64,000 nucleotides of DNA from JAWPMV01 sp039819665 (GCA_039819665.1 JBCBRM010000037.1:1-64000), one strand, 5' to 3'. Numbered from the stretch's first letter, positions 1-8,955 are shown. The notes: generated by a model not told the origin, from the letters alone. Program-made: numbers and translations.

Positions 1-111
1 AATCCTCATAAAGATAGCGAAGGGAATGCATATGATTTTGGCTTTGGTCTAAATTGGGAAGGCCGAATAAAAGATGATCGGCTCGGGAAATATGTAAAAG
101 AAATAGAATAA
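1..111 (+). CDS. 3' end of an unidentified protein (partial)
   Basis: An open frame runs from the first base to a TAA at 109-111 and encodes the last 36 residues of a protein that starts outside the window. The tail is charged, with a GFGLNWEGRIKDDRLG stretch, and contains no motif I recognise. Its codon use looks like a real coding end. The first tRNA-Asp-derived repeat begins 65 bases after the stop, so this gene lies just outside, or in the next segment of, the repeat array. Confidence 0.5.
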   Translation, partial: NPHKDSEGNAYDFGFGLNWEGRIKDDRLGKYVKEIE

Positions 112-176
112 AGAAGATAAAATGAAACAGTTGTAATAATGAATCGGTGTCAATTTCTTTATTTTCCGTAGCAAAT

Positions 177-292
177 CCCCAGATCTGACACCTGACTATT
201 TTTCAAAACACGCCTAAAACAAAAGCCTCTCAAACAATTCTAAGAGGCTTTTTAGTACTATTTTTTCAGTTCTCTGCGGTCCAGACGGGAGG
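177..292 (-). repeat. tRNA-Asp-derived repeat, copy A
   Basis: This 116-base block ends with an 18-base core at 275-292 (tgcggtccagacgggagg). The first 16 bases of the core match the 3' end of the tRNA-Asp gene at 11022-11037 with one mismatch. To its left lies a hairpin (gcctct...agaggc, about 221-252) followed by a T-run in the minus direction, which sits where the tRNA terminator sits. By hand count, copy A and copy B (4714-4829) agree at about 111 of 116 positions. Unlike copies B-D, copy A shares no sequence to the right of the core. Strand is given to match the tRNA. Confidence 0.8.
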
Positions 293-1012
293 GGTTTCTA
301 GTGGTAATCATATTTAAAAACAGAGGCTTACAAAAAGTCTGGATTGATTCAGGACTATTTGTTGGACTTCTTCCTTAAGTCATGAAAATTTATTAATTCA
401 AATTCTGGCTTTTTGTAATTAATACATTGAAAATGAGTGGCTTGTGAAAGCTTCTTTTTGAAAGGATACTGGATAAGAGCGAATTCAGAAGCTATTGTAG
501 AACTATTTTTTTCCATGTCTCCTGATGTTTTACCCTAAATACTGCCTTATGTAGTTGGCGTTTTTAAACTTTGCTCACTACTAGATATACCTACACTATT
601 AACAATAAGCTAAGGAAATACGTAGATTCGTGATAAGTTTAGATTCAAGGTGATTTAGCTCAGTAATTATATGTCTGATATATAACAGTACATTTTATCG
701 CTATCCTGTAGAGAAAGAGTCAAAGCAGATGTTAAAATGTTGGGATGCAGGAAGGATAGAAAAAGTTCCCTTGAAAGACCTGGATAAAGAATTGGAAAGT
801 AAATATCTGGATGCATAAGCTTGAACTTTCCTATCAAAGTAGGCTCCACGTCGAAAAGTTGTACAACTTTTATGAAAGTTTGGAAGCCGTAAAAGGTTCT
901 TCCTAGTTAGCTAAATTTGTTGATTAATTAGATCGGCTTGTGCAAAATTCAAAGACAGGTTTTCGTTTAACTAGTAGAGAAGAAGGAGGAATATCTGAGG
1001 AAAATTTATAAA
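293..1012. other. Gene-free stretch of about 720 bases
   Basis: No convincing gene is visible. Short open frames on both strands lack start sites, domains and consistent codon use. One plus-strand frame from about 654 (no initiation codon near its start) reads plausibly for some 50 codons and could be a gene remnant, but I cannot identify it. A perfect 18-base palindrome lies at 854-871. A purine-rich AGGAGG-like run at about 982-990 is too far from the next start codon to act as a normal ribosome binding site. Confidence 0.5.
854..871. promoter_or_regulatory. Perfect 18-base palindrome, possible operator
   Basis: The sequence AAAAGTTGTACAACTTTT is a perfect inverted repeat with no spacer, about 140-200 bases upstream of the kinase/cyclase gene. 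Palindromes of this size are typical of dimeric repressor sites. The lack of a T-run and of a loop argues against a terminator. No regulator gene lies next to it, so function is unknown. Confidence 0.3.
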
Positions 1013-1075
1013 ATGTATCGAATAGGTGCTTCGGTCCAAAAGAGTAATTTCCATAAATACCTTTATTCAATCCAT

Positions 1076-4000
1076 ATGCGTTTCTTTACTTCCCTTATAT
1101 TGATTCTCATTTCATGTTGTCTATTTGGACAAAATCCTATCATTGATAGCCTGGAAGCTGAGCTTGAAAAGCTGACTGTAGATAGTTTAAGAATAAAAAC
1201 TTTAACATCGCTTATTTCTCATTCAGGTCAAATAGATAAAACTTTAGCACACAAATATAGTTTGCAAAAACTAGAATTGGCGCGAAAAATCAAAGACAAA
1301 TCGGAAATCGCAAGCGCATTATTTGACGTTGGATCAGGGTATTTATTTCTGGGAAAGAACGATTCTGCACTTCAATTTCTGATTGAAGCCAATAATTTGT
1401 ACGGAGAAATACGAGATACTATTGGTCAATATATGGTTATGGATAATATTGCACTTGCCTACCAAAGAATAAATCTATACGAAGAAGCTGGGATTATCTA
1501 TCTAGAAAATATTGAAACGGCAAAGAGAAATAAGGATTTCTTTGATGCTATTTTCAGTTTGGTAAATTATGGGACTATGCTGATGGAACAGGAAAATTAT
1601 AGACAGGCTATTGAGTACCTTGAAGAAGCAGAGAGACTATATCCCAAACTTGACTCATGGGGAACTTTACAGCATAAGGATCGATTCCCCGGAGTCTACA
1701 TAAATTTGGGACAATGCTACCAAAATCTAGAAGAATTAGATACAGCAAAACAATATTTTGACAAAGCGATTGAAGCCGGATTAAATAATGATAATAGTAA
1801 TTATACCACCATTAGCATGTTATCATACGCCTACAATTCGCAGGGTAACTTGGCAATAACAATGGCAACGGAATCCACTGATTCTACTATCACTAACAAG
1901 CACTTAAGGAGAGCTCATCAGGCCCTTAAAAAGGGGTTGCAAGGATTCTCAGATATTGAGGACCTTCGAGGAATATGCTTTTCTAAAGTTGATTTAGGAT
2001 CGGTCTTTACTATGCAAGGAAAATTAAAAGAAGGAGAGAAACTATTAAAAGAGGGATTGGAGTTAGCGAAAGATATTAAGTTTCGAGAAGAAATAAGAGA
2101 TGCTTATAGCGCCTTGGCAAAAAATTTAGCAAAGAGTGGGGAATTTGAGCAAGCATATGACCACTTATCAAAATTCATAGTTCAAAAAGACTCGCTCTTC
2201 AACGAGGAAAGGGACAAAACCTTACAAACACTTGAAACAAAATACCAATCCAAGCAAAAAGCAGAAGAACTGCAGAAATTGACATTAGAGAATGAACTTG
2301 AAAAACGTCGAAACCGTACGCAGCTTATTCTTTTTGCTGTCTTACTGTTGTTGGTAATTACAGTCGGAATTATTATCTGGGCCCAAAATCGAATCAAACA
2401 ACAGAATAAGAGTATCACTCTTGAAAAAGAAAGAGTAATTTATTTTCAACGTGTTAACCAACTTAAGGATCAATTTTTAGCCAATACTTCCCATGAATTA
2501 CGTACTCCATTGCAAGGAATTATAGGACTCTCAGAAAGTCTACTTGAACTGGAAGAAGTTGAGGACAAACGAGAAAATTTGTCTATGATAATTTCCTCAG
2601 GCAAGCGTTTAAATAGCTTGGTTGACGATATTCTTGATTTTTCGAAATTAAAGAACCAAGACATTATTCTCAGTAAAAAAGCTATCAACCTGTGGGTATT
2701 GACAGATATAGTTCTGCGTAACATTGTACCTCTGTTGAAAGGCAAAAACATTAAGTTAATAAATGCAGTTGATCCCAAATTATCAGCTGCTTTTGCGGAT
2801 GAAAATCGGGTGCAACAAATTCTATATAATTTGATTGGCAATGGAATTAAGTTTACTGAATATGGCTCAATAACAGTTGAAGCCATGCCTGTTCAGGATA
2901 TGATTCAAGTATGTGTAAAAGATACGGGAATAGGAATTGAAAGAAAAAAATTACAAGTAATATTTGAAGCTTTTGAGCAGGCTGATGGTTCAATTTCTCG
3001 TAAATATTCAGGTACAGGTCTTGGGCTGAGTATTAGCAAAAAGCTAGTTGAATTACACGGAGGGGATATGTGGGTAGAATCGGAGGAGGGACAAGGCTCA
3101 ATTTTTTACTTCACCCTTCCCCTGGGTACAGAGACCATTGCGGATCCGGGTATTATTTCTGATTCTGTCCCTATAAAGTCTATTGCAGCCATTCAGCCAT
3201 TGAGAGCTTCTAAAGCTAGGGAGGAGGCCCCAATCAGTCCATCTTATGAAGAACAACTAAATATACTGGTGGTAGATGATGAGGCCATCAATCAGCAGGT
3301 GATCAAAAACCATTTACAGGAAGATCGATTTAAGCTAGTTCAGGCCATGAATGGAACTGAAGCCCTACAACTACTTGAAGGTAATCTACGTTTTGATCTG
3401 GTCCTATTAGATGTAATGATGCCACGTATGTCCGGCTACGAAGTCTGCCAGCGTATCCGCGAGCAATACTTACCCTCGGAGCTCCCTGTAATCATGGTTA
3501 CGGCAAAAAATCAAGTATCTGATCTGATCCAGGGACTCGACTTGGGGGCAAACGACTATCTGGCCAAACCGTTTACCCGGGACGAGTTCCTTGCTCGGAT
3601 CAAGACCCACCTTAACTTGCACCGAATAAACAAAGTTACCAACCGCTTCGTACCAGCCGAGTTCATTCGTACACTTGGGAAAGACAACCTTACAGAACTT
3701 AAACTTGGCGATCAGGTAGAACGGCAAGTCACTGTCCTTTTTACAGATATTCGAAAGTATACCAGTTTGGCCGAGCAAATGAGTCCGGAGGAGAACTTCA
3801 GGTTTGTCAACGCCTATGCTGGGCGTATGGGACCCATCATCAATCTGCATAATGGATTTGTTAATCAATATTTAGGAGATGGTATCATGGCTATCTTCCA
3901 GCAATCCCCAGATGATGCCCTCAAAGCCTGTATAGATATGCAACGAGAAATAGACGATTATAACCACCTTCGCAGTCAACAAGGGCGTAGAAATATTCGT

Positions 4001-4474
4001 GTTGGTATGGGAATGCATACTGGTTCACTCATAATGGGTATTATTGGCGATGAGCAGCGTACCGATGCTGCTACCATCTCTGATACTGTCAACACCGCTG
4101 CAAGGATGGAAGCGCTCACCAAACAGCTAGGAGCCCCTATCTTGCTCAGTGAACAATCTTTTCAAAAGCTTTCTGATCCTCAAATCTACCAAATGCGATA
4201 TCTAGGCCGGGTTAGAGTCAAGGGACGTGAAGCACCGCTGGGTGTATACGAGTGCTTCGATAGTGATCAGTATGCTATACAGTCACTGAAACGTAACTGG
4301 ATGGATACCTTTGACCAGGCGATTACTTTGTATGCAGAACAGTCTTTTGCAAAGGCTATTGTGTGCTTCGAGGAAATCTTGGATGCCAACCCTGATGATC
4401 AAATAGTCGCGAATTTACTGGTAGTGTCTAAAAAGTATTTGACCCATGGTGTACCTGATAGATGGGTAGGGTAA
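1076..4474 (+). CDS. Hybrid sensor histidine kinase / receiver / class III nucleotide cyclase with TPR sensor
   Basis: The frame opens at 1013, but the ATG at 1076 gives a clean signal peptide (MRFFTSLILILISCCLFGQ), so I prefer it (1132 residues). In numbering from 1013: periplasmic TPR-like helices about 45-420; coiled coil; one membrane helix about 437-460; HisKA with phospho-acceptor His494 in SHELRTP; HATPase with DTGIGI and GTGLGL boxes; receiver with Asp800 in LLDVMMP and the late Lys in AKPF; then a class III adenylate/guanylate cyclase domain with metal-binding Asp912 (FTDIRKYT) and Asp956 (YLGDG); and a short TPR-like tail. It would sense an envelope signal, phosphorylate its own receiver and change cyclic nucleotide output. 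It is alone in its repeat-bounded segment. The first two-thirds is clearly more AT-rich than the part after about 3250, suggesting a fusion of pieces of different origin. Confidence 0.93.
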   Translation: MRFFTSLILILISCCLFGQNPIIDSLEAELEKLTVDSLRIKTLTSLISHSGQIDKTLAHKYSLQKLELARKIKDKSEIASALFDVGSGYLFLGKNDSALQFLIEANNLYGEIRDTIGQYMVMDNIALAYQRINLYEEAGIIYLENIETAKRNKDFFDAIFSLVNYGTMLMEQENYRQAIEYLEEAERLYPKLDSWGTLQHKDRFPGVYINLGQCYQNLEELDTAKQYFDKAIEAGLNNDNSNYTTISMLSYAYNSQGNLAITMATESTDSTITNKHLRRAHQALKKGLQGFSDIEDLRGICFSKVDLGSVFTMQGKLKEGEKLLKEGLELAKDIKFREEIRDAYSALAKNLAKSGEFEQAYDHLSKFIVQKDSLFNEERDKTLQTLETKYQSKQKAEELQKLTLENELEKRRNRTQLILFAVLLLLVITVGIIIWAQNRIKQQNKSITLEKERVIYFQRVNQLKDQFLANTSHELRTPLQGIIGLSESLLELEEVEDKRENLSMIISSGKRLNSLVDDILDFSKLKNQDIILSKKAINLWVLTDIVLRNIVPLLKGKNIKLINAVDPKLSAAFADENRVQQILYNLIGNGIKFTEYGSITVEAMPVQDMIQVCVKDTGIGIERKKLQVIFEAFEQADGSISRKYSGTGLGLSISKKLVELHGGDMWVESEEGQGSIFYFTLPLGTETIADPGIISDSVPIKSIAAIQPLRASKAREEAPISPSYEEQLNILVVDDEAINQQVIKNHLQEDRFKLVQAMNGTEALQLLEGNLRFDLVLLDVMMPRMSGYEVCQRIREQYLPSELPVIMVTAKNQVSDLIQGLDLGANDYLAKPFTRDEFLARIKTHLNLHRINKVTNRFVPAEFIRTLGKDNLTELKLGDQVERQVTVLFTDIRKYTSLAEQMSPEENFRFVNAYAGRMGPIINLHNGFVNQYLGDGIMAIFQQSPDDALKACIDMQREIDDYNHLRSQQGRRNIRVGMGMHTGSLIMGIIGDEQRTDAATISDTVNTAARMEALTKQLGAPILLSEQSFQKLSDPQIYQMRYLGRVRVKGREAPLGVYECFDSDQYAIQSLKRNWMDTFDQAITLYAEQSFAKAIVCFEEILDANPDDQIVANLLVVSKKYLTHGVPDRWVG

Positions 4475-4713
4475 AGGTTCGTTCTTTCTATGGAAATCTA
4501 ACTCATTATTTCTAGAAACGTACCTTTATTATATATTTTCCCTTCAAAAAGAAATTATAATTGTGGTAGATGTTCTAAATTTACTACCAAACAAAGATTA
4601 TATTGCATCACATCTGATAATCATATTCTAAATATTCTCGTCTAAAAGTCAGAATTTGAAGTAATGTTATTAACTCCTTTAAGGCTGTATACTTCAATAC
4701 ATCGAAATATAAT
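4475..4713. other. Intergenic sequence between the kinase/cyclase and repeat copy B
   Basis: AT-rich sequence with no open frame of note, no clear hairpin terminator directly after the kinase/cyclase stop, and no similarity to the repeat. The repeat block starts at 4714. Confidence 0.4.
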
Positions 4714-4905
4714 CCCCAGATCTGACACCGGCCTATTTTTCAAAACACCCCAAAAACAAATGCCTCTCAAACAATTCTAAGAGGCTTTTTAGTACTATTT
4801 TTTCAGTTCTCTGCGGTCCAGACGGGAGGATTGATTAGGTGGTAAGGGTTTGTTTATCAGGGGTTTGTGAAATACAAGGGCTACTGTGTCGCTAATTTTG
4901 AGACT
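4714..4905 (-). repeat. tRNA-Asp-derived repeat, copy B
   Basis: The left part (4714-4829) is nearly identical to copy A, including the hairpin gcctct/agaggc at 4762-4785 and the 18-base core at 4812-4829. The right part (4830-4905) is shared with copies C and D and carries a degenerate form of their palindrome (4877-4893), followed by gctaattttgagactta. Together it is a terminator-like hairpin, a tRNA 3'-end core and a conserved right arm. Confidence 0.8.
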
Positions 4906-5046
4906 TATTCACAATCTAATCTAAGTCGAATTACCATTATTATTGGTATTGAATCTAATTATGCTTTTTATGATAAAAAGAGGCGACAATTAAATCTTCG
5001 AGTATAGAAGGGTAGAAGGGTGCTAGTTTATTTTGTGGCGTAATTA
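4906..5046. other. Intergenic sequence right of copy B
   Basis: AT-rich sequence between the right arm of copy B and the stop of the ParE-like gene. No open frame or hairpin of note. Confidence 0.35.
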
Positions 5047-5373
5047 TTAATCTTCAAACCAGTCTTGTTGAGAATCAGCTACATTCAATAGCTCAATCCT
5101 TTCTTTTTCGTGATCTTTATCATAAAGAACAATAATTGCAAATCTAGCACTCACACCCCTTCTAATTCCATCTTTTGCATTACGATAATATTGAAAACGT
5201 CCAGTATTTTTGTGAATACGGTCCAAACAATCTAAAATATCCTCTAAACTATCAAATCCTCGGCCCTGTTTGCGACCTTCGTTAAAGTTGCGAATGGCTT
5301 CTATTTCTTCTGCGGCTTCCTCAGTAATGATTGATATTCCTTGTACGTCGGTGATCAGCGATGAAATGATCAA
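5047..5373 (-). CDS. ParE/RelE-like toxin, probably 5'-truncated relic
   Basis: The 108-codon frame has the layout of the RelE/ParE toxin superfamily: a helix-rich start (ITEEAAEEIEAIRNF), a middle LEDILDCLDRI helix, an FQYYRNAKDGIRR strand/basic patch and an ending with VSARFAIIVLYDKD. ParE toxins block gyrase or act as ribosome-dependent nucleases, depending on subfamily. The first 12 codons (5338-5373) are simply the reverse complement of an araD relic on the other strand, so the native start appears lost at a junction near 5335. No antitoxin gene lies next to it. It is most likely a dead remnant of a toxin-antitoxin module, though expression from an in-frame start inside the relic cannot be ruled out. 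Confidence 0.55.
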   Translation of the reverse strand: MIISSLITDVQGISIITEEAAEEIEAIRNFNEGRKQGRGFDSLEDILDCLDRIHKNTGRFQYYRNAKDGIRRGVSARFAIIVLYDKDHEKERIELLNVADSQQDWFED

Positions 5374-5665
5374 GGGACATTACGAATACCAAACCGGCTT
5401 TCAAATCCTGAATGCTTTTAAAGAAAAGGGCCTGGATTATAGGGAAGTGGAAATGGTATTGATTTCCAATCATGCAGCTTTTAGGAGGGGGGAAAATGCC
5501 CATAAAACCGTTTATAGTAGTAGCAACCCTGGAAGAGATCGCGAAGATGGTTTATCTGGCCCGATAGATCAATTCCCATACCCTTCGACTCAGAACTCAG
5601 AGACTCACTGATTGAAAAACACTGGCATAGATAGCATGGGGGTGATGCTTATTATGGCAATAGAT
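5339..5665 (+). pseudogene. araD: Fragment of L-ribulose-5-phosphate 4-epimerase (AraD)
   Basis: Translated pieces match the C-terminal third of AraD in order. Frame 2 from 5339 gives PCTSVISDEMIKGHYEYQTG, then NAFKEKGLDYREVEMVLISN and HAAFRRGENAHKTV. After a +1 shift near 5515 comes VATLEEIAKMVYLAR. After another shift near 5565 comes SIPIPFDSELRDSLIEKHW, HR, a TAG stop where a Lys is expected, and HGGDAYYGNR. AraD normally ends in KH-x5-KHG-x-AYYGQ. Two frameshifts, one nonsense codon and the missing N-terminal two-thirds make it a pseudogene. Its left edge abuts and truncates the ParE-like gene. Confidence 0.8.
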
Positions 5666-5867
5666 TCAAGAGCCAAATTAACTATTCAAGGACCGTTTTT
5701 AATCACCTTAGTGTAGGTATTGCAACAAAATTCTGTCTGGCTATTTTTTAGCTAGAAAGGGGGTAGGGTAATTCCATAACAATCGATTTGTTAGGTGTAT
5801 TTCGAGAACAATTGTTTGGTACCAAATTTTCGAAGACAGAATTCTAAATTTTTTCAAAAATCGAAAC
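5666..5867. other. Intergenic region upstream of the G8-domain gene
   Basis: About 200 bases between the araD relic and the G8-domain gene, with no open frame of note. It should contain the promoter for the G8 gene. TTTG occurs near 5814, but no well-spaced TAnnTTTG follows it. Confidence 0.3.
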
Positions 5868-8558
5868 ATGAAAAATTTACTATTAACCTTTTTTCTCACA
5901 ATTAATGGGATGTACCTTCTCTACTCCCAATCACCACTCGATCTGCTTCCTTTGAATCAGGCTACCCATGTAGTAGCAAACTCTGGAAGCTGGTCTAATT
6001 CGAATACCTGGCAAGGAGGGAATCTGCCAACAAGTCTTGCAAAAGTATTTATTCCTTCAGGTAAAACACTGACTATTGATGGAGAGATTTCCACGCGAAT
6101 AAAAATCATCCGAATCCAGGGGAAAATGACTTTTTCTACCTCGGTAAATACCTCCTTAAAAGTTGAAACCATCGTTCAGGATGCTTCTGGAGAACTAGAA
6201 ATTGGAACATCCAACAATCCCATTCCTTCCAATATCAATTGCAAGATCACCATAATTGATGAAGGGGATATCGTATTAAGCAACCCGCAGTGGGAGAAAG
6301 GATTTATGATGATGGGGAAAACCACTGCTTACGGGGCAGCTAAGACTAGTTGGACGCGGCTAGCGACCAATCCAACAAGTGGAGCAAGCACAATCACCTT
6401 GGAAAATCCTCCTTCAAACTGGGAAGTAGGGGACCGGATCGTTATCACCGGTACTAATCCGAAAGATGCCAAAAGCGATGAGGTGGCTACCATTCAATCT
6501 GTATCTGGCGTAAACATAACCTTAACACAGCCATTGAGTAAAGATCATACAACTCCAGCACCTGACCTATTTGTTCACGCTGCCAACCTAAGTAGGAATA
6601 TTGTCATTGAATCCGAGAGTGGGAATAGTAATAATGGATTGGATAGGGGGCATATTATGTTTATGGGGAATCAAGCAGTGGATATAAATTTTGTAAGGGT
6701 TCATAAGATGGGAAGAACCCGGAAAGATATCCAGGTTGATGATTGGTTTATTAATGACGATGATGATAATGGTGATGAATTTGTAGACGGACCAAGAACA
6801 AATATCCGGGGCAGGTATTCCATTCATTTTCATAGAAGAGGAGTGAATCTGGCATCTTCTCCAGCTTATGTAAGGGGATGTTCAGTGGAAGATGATCCAG
6901 GATGGGCTTATGTAAATCATTCATCTTTTGTTCATTTTGAAAATAACGTCTCTTACAATGTAATTGGAGGTGGTTTTCAAACAGAATCAGGCGATGAAAT
7001 AGGTTCATTTGCAAACAACATTGCTATAAGAACAGTTAATCCCGTCTATCCTCTGAGGATGTTCGATGATGATTTGAGCTTTCCGGATGGCCGTGAAAAT
7101 TCCCAGGATTTCGCATTTCAGGGAGACGGCTTCTGGATACATGGTGGCGGTGTTTCTGTTATCGGGAATGTGGCATCTGGAAGTTCAGGCCATGGCTTTA
7201 TTTATTGGCCAGAAGGGCTAGTAGAACCCGGCTTTCCTACAGGCACATTTAACAACTCCTATGTCCCTTCAAATTTGGGTCTATCGGATAATATCAATCC
7301 TTCTGAGCCAGGGGTATTGGCTACAGGTTGGTACCCTATCCAGAATTTCCAGAATAATGAGGCTTATTCCTCTACAATTGGCTTGGCAACTTATTACCTG
7401 CATACAACTTTTTTTGCTGATGTAGAGGACTATGATCCTAATTATATAGCTGGCGTTCATTCCACTTTTGATGGTTTTACTGCCTGGAATATTGATTCTT
7501 TGGGGATTCAACTCAATTTTACCGAAAGAGTCACTTTTAAGAATGTTCGACTCTTAAATAATGACGCAGATAATACTTCAGTGGGAATATGGGCCAGCCA
7601 CTTTAGGGCACAGAATAAGCAAATATTTGAGAATATTGATATAAAAGGATTCGGTACCGGATTTGCGCTTCCTACCAATGGCCAGGTTACAGTAAGTTGT
7701 GGAAGTCTAAAGAATGGTACGAATTTATATTTACCTGCAGTTCAGAAAAACTATAGGGATATGCTTCTTCACGGACTTGTCATGGAATCAGATCCTGCAT
7801 TCAGCAATCCTATGGACATAAAGATGGTGGCTAATTTTACAAATCCTGATGATAGATTTCCTGCCTACTTTTTACTTCCAGATAAAATAATTTTGGATTA
7901 CGGGCCATTTAGCAATCAAAGGCTGTACTTTGATGAGCAAGCAGCAGGATTTGTGCCCTTACCATCAGATAGTGAGCCTTATACTGTAGTTGACGGAGAA
8001 CGATATATTTTATCTCAGTTTGCTGCGAAGTCAAATCAGCAACTACAAAATGATTATAATATGTCTTTTGGAGGAAGCTTGCTGCCATCTGATGCGGTGA
8101 GCGCTACTGGAATCTTTGGAGGGAAAATCCGCAGCTGGCAGAATGAAAGTATGAATATTCCCAAATGCATTGAATCCGCGCCAGATGCAGATTTAGACGT
8201 GGTAAATGCCTGTATTAATAATTCGGCCAATAACTTTGTCAAATCAAGCTTACCGGCTTATGCACATCCTTTTTTAGCTTCTTGCAATACTGCAACTAGC
8301 ATTGATCCAGAATTTGAGGCCAATTGTATGTCCTTATACCCCAATCCTACAAATGGAAGGATTAAAATAGACGGAGATTTTGGGAGGGTTTCAGTAGAGA
8401 TTTTTTCCTCAAATGGATCATTAGTCCAGAGATATTCAAATCAAAACAGTACTTCAGAAATGGATTTAGGTAATCTTCCTTCTGGACTTTATATCGTAAG
8501 AGCGACTGATGAATTAAAGCAATATTCATGTATCCAGCGACTAGTTAAAATGAACTAG
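5868..8558 (+). CDS. Secreted G8-domain beta-helix protein with T9SS sorting domain
   Basis: 896 residues. A signal peptide (about 1-20, ending at YSQ) is followed by a G8 domain (about 35-150; GSWSNSNTWQGGNLP, then VFIPSGKTLTIDG), a domain known from animal CEMIP/TMEM2/PKHD1 proteins and bacterial homologues. The centre (about 180-620) looks like the right-handed beta-helix that follows G8 in that family, with many short N/G-rich turns and histidine-rich stretches (SIHFHRRGV, FWIHGGGVSV). The C-terminus (about 815-896; LYPNPTNGRIKI, LPSGLYIVRA) is a T9SS type A sorting domain, so it should be exported across the outer membrane and anchored or released. A carbohydrate-directed role is plausible but not shown. 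Repeat copy C begins at the very next base after the stop. Confidence 0.88.
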   Translation: MKNLLLTFFLTINGMYLLYSQSPLDLLPLNQATHVVANSGSWSNSNTWQGGNLPTSLAKVFIPSGKTLTIDGEISTRIKIIRIQGKMTFSTSVNTSLKVETIVQDASGELEIGTSNNPIPSNINCKITIIDEGDIVLSNPQWEKGFMMMGKTTAYGAAKTSWTRLATNPTSGASTITLENPPSNWEVGDRIVITGTNPKDAKSDEVATIQSVSGVNITLTQPLSKDHTTPAPDLFVHAANLSRNIVIESESGNSNNGLDRGHIMFMGNQAVDINFVRVHKMGRTRKDIQVDDWFINDDDDNGDEFVDGPRTNIRGRYSIHFHRRGVNLASSPAYVRGCSVEDDPGWAYVNHSSFVHFENNVSYNVIGGGFQTESGDEIGSFANNIAIRTVNPVYPLRMFDDDLSFPDGRENSQDFAFQGDGFWIHGGGVSVIGNVASGSSGHGFIYWPEGLVEPGFPTGTFNNSYVPSNLGLSDNINPSEPGVLATGWYPIQNFQNNEAYSSTIGLATYYLHTTFFADVEDYDPNYIAGVHSTFDGFTAWNIDSLGIQLNFTERVTFKNVRLLNNDADNTSVGIWASHFRAQNKQIFENIDIKGFGTGFALPTNGQVTVSCGSLKNGTNLYLPAVQKNYRDMLLHGLVMESDPAFSNPMDIKMVANFTNPDDRFPAYFLLPDKIILDYGPFSNQRLYFDEQAAGFVPLPSDSEPYTVVDGERYILSQFAAKSNQQLQNDYNMSFGGSLLPSDAVSATGIFGGKIRSWQNESMNIPKCIESAPDADLDVVNACINNSANNFVKSSLPAYAHPFLASCNTATSIDPEFEANCMSLYPNPTNGRIKIDGDFGRVSVEIFSSNGSLVQRYSNQNSTSEMDLGNLPSGLYIVRATDELKQYSCIQRLVKMN

Positions 8559-8825
8559 AATTTCTGATCTAATACAGCGCTAATTTTGAAATTAGGTTTA
8601 CCAAAAATAATGAATACTGTTCAGAAAGGCTGATTGAGCTTCGGGCCTAATTTTTCCCAGGATTCGAACCTACATGCCAAAACCCCCTCAGACAATTCTG
8701 AGGGGGTTTTCAATGCTATTTTTTCAGTTCTCTGCGGTCCGGACGGGAGGATCGGGTAGGGTTTAAGAGGTTGTTGATCAGGGAATTGTGAAATTCAAGC
8801 GCTACAGTAGCGCTAAATTCTAGCA
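8559..8825 (-). repeat. tRNA-Asp-derived repeat, copy C
   Basis: The left arm starts directly after the G8 gene stop. Positions 8559-8596 match 10843-10880 next to the intact tRNA with about one mismatch. It then contains a T-arm-like box (8658-8672, reverse complement AGGTTCGAATCCTGG), a strong hairpin (8681-8708, ccccctca...tgaggggg), and the core tgcggtccggacgggagg at 8733-8750. The right arm carries a perfect palindrome, AGCGCTACAGTAGCGCT, at 8798-8814. Of the partial copies it is the one most like the sequence beside the tRNA gene. Confidence 0.82.
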
Positions 8826-8955
8826 TTAATTCGAAGTTAAAAGATAAGTAAACCTAGTCAGTATCTTCATCCATTTTTTATTTCCAATGCTTCCTTGTGG
8901 TATTTTATTAACAATAAATCCAGCTATTGCGTATATTTGATTAAAGTAAAAGCTG

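Noticed and set aside
667..849. Minus-strand 60-codon frame left of the kinase/cyclase gene
   Set aside because: No start context, no family and no coding bias; chance open frame in AT-rich sequence.
2470..3868. Minus-strand frames of 132-138 codons inside the kinase/cyclase gene
   Set aside because: Antisense to conserved HATPase, receiver and cyclase domains; no protein-like features.
5270..5611. Plus-strand 113-codon open frame as an intact gene
   Set aside because: Its first part is the complement of the ParE-like gene and only its middle matches AraD; the true reading continues in other frames, so it is a pseudogene fragment, not a gene.
8658..8672. Possible second tRNA gene at the T-arm-like box
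   Set aside because: No acceptor, D- or anticodon arm can be formed around it; only the T-arm consensus is present.
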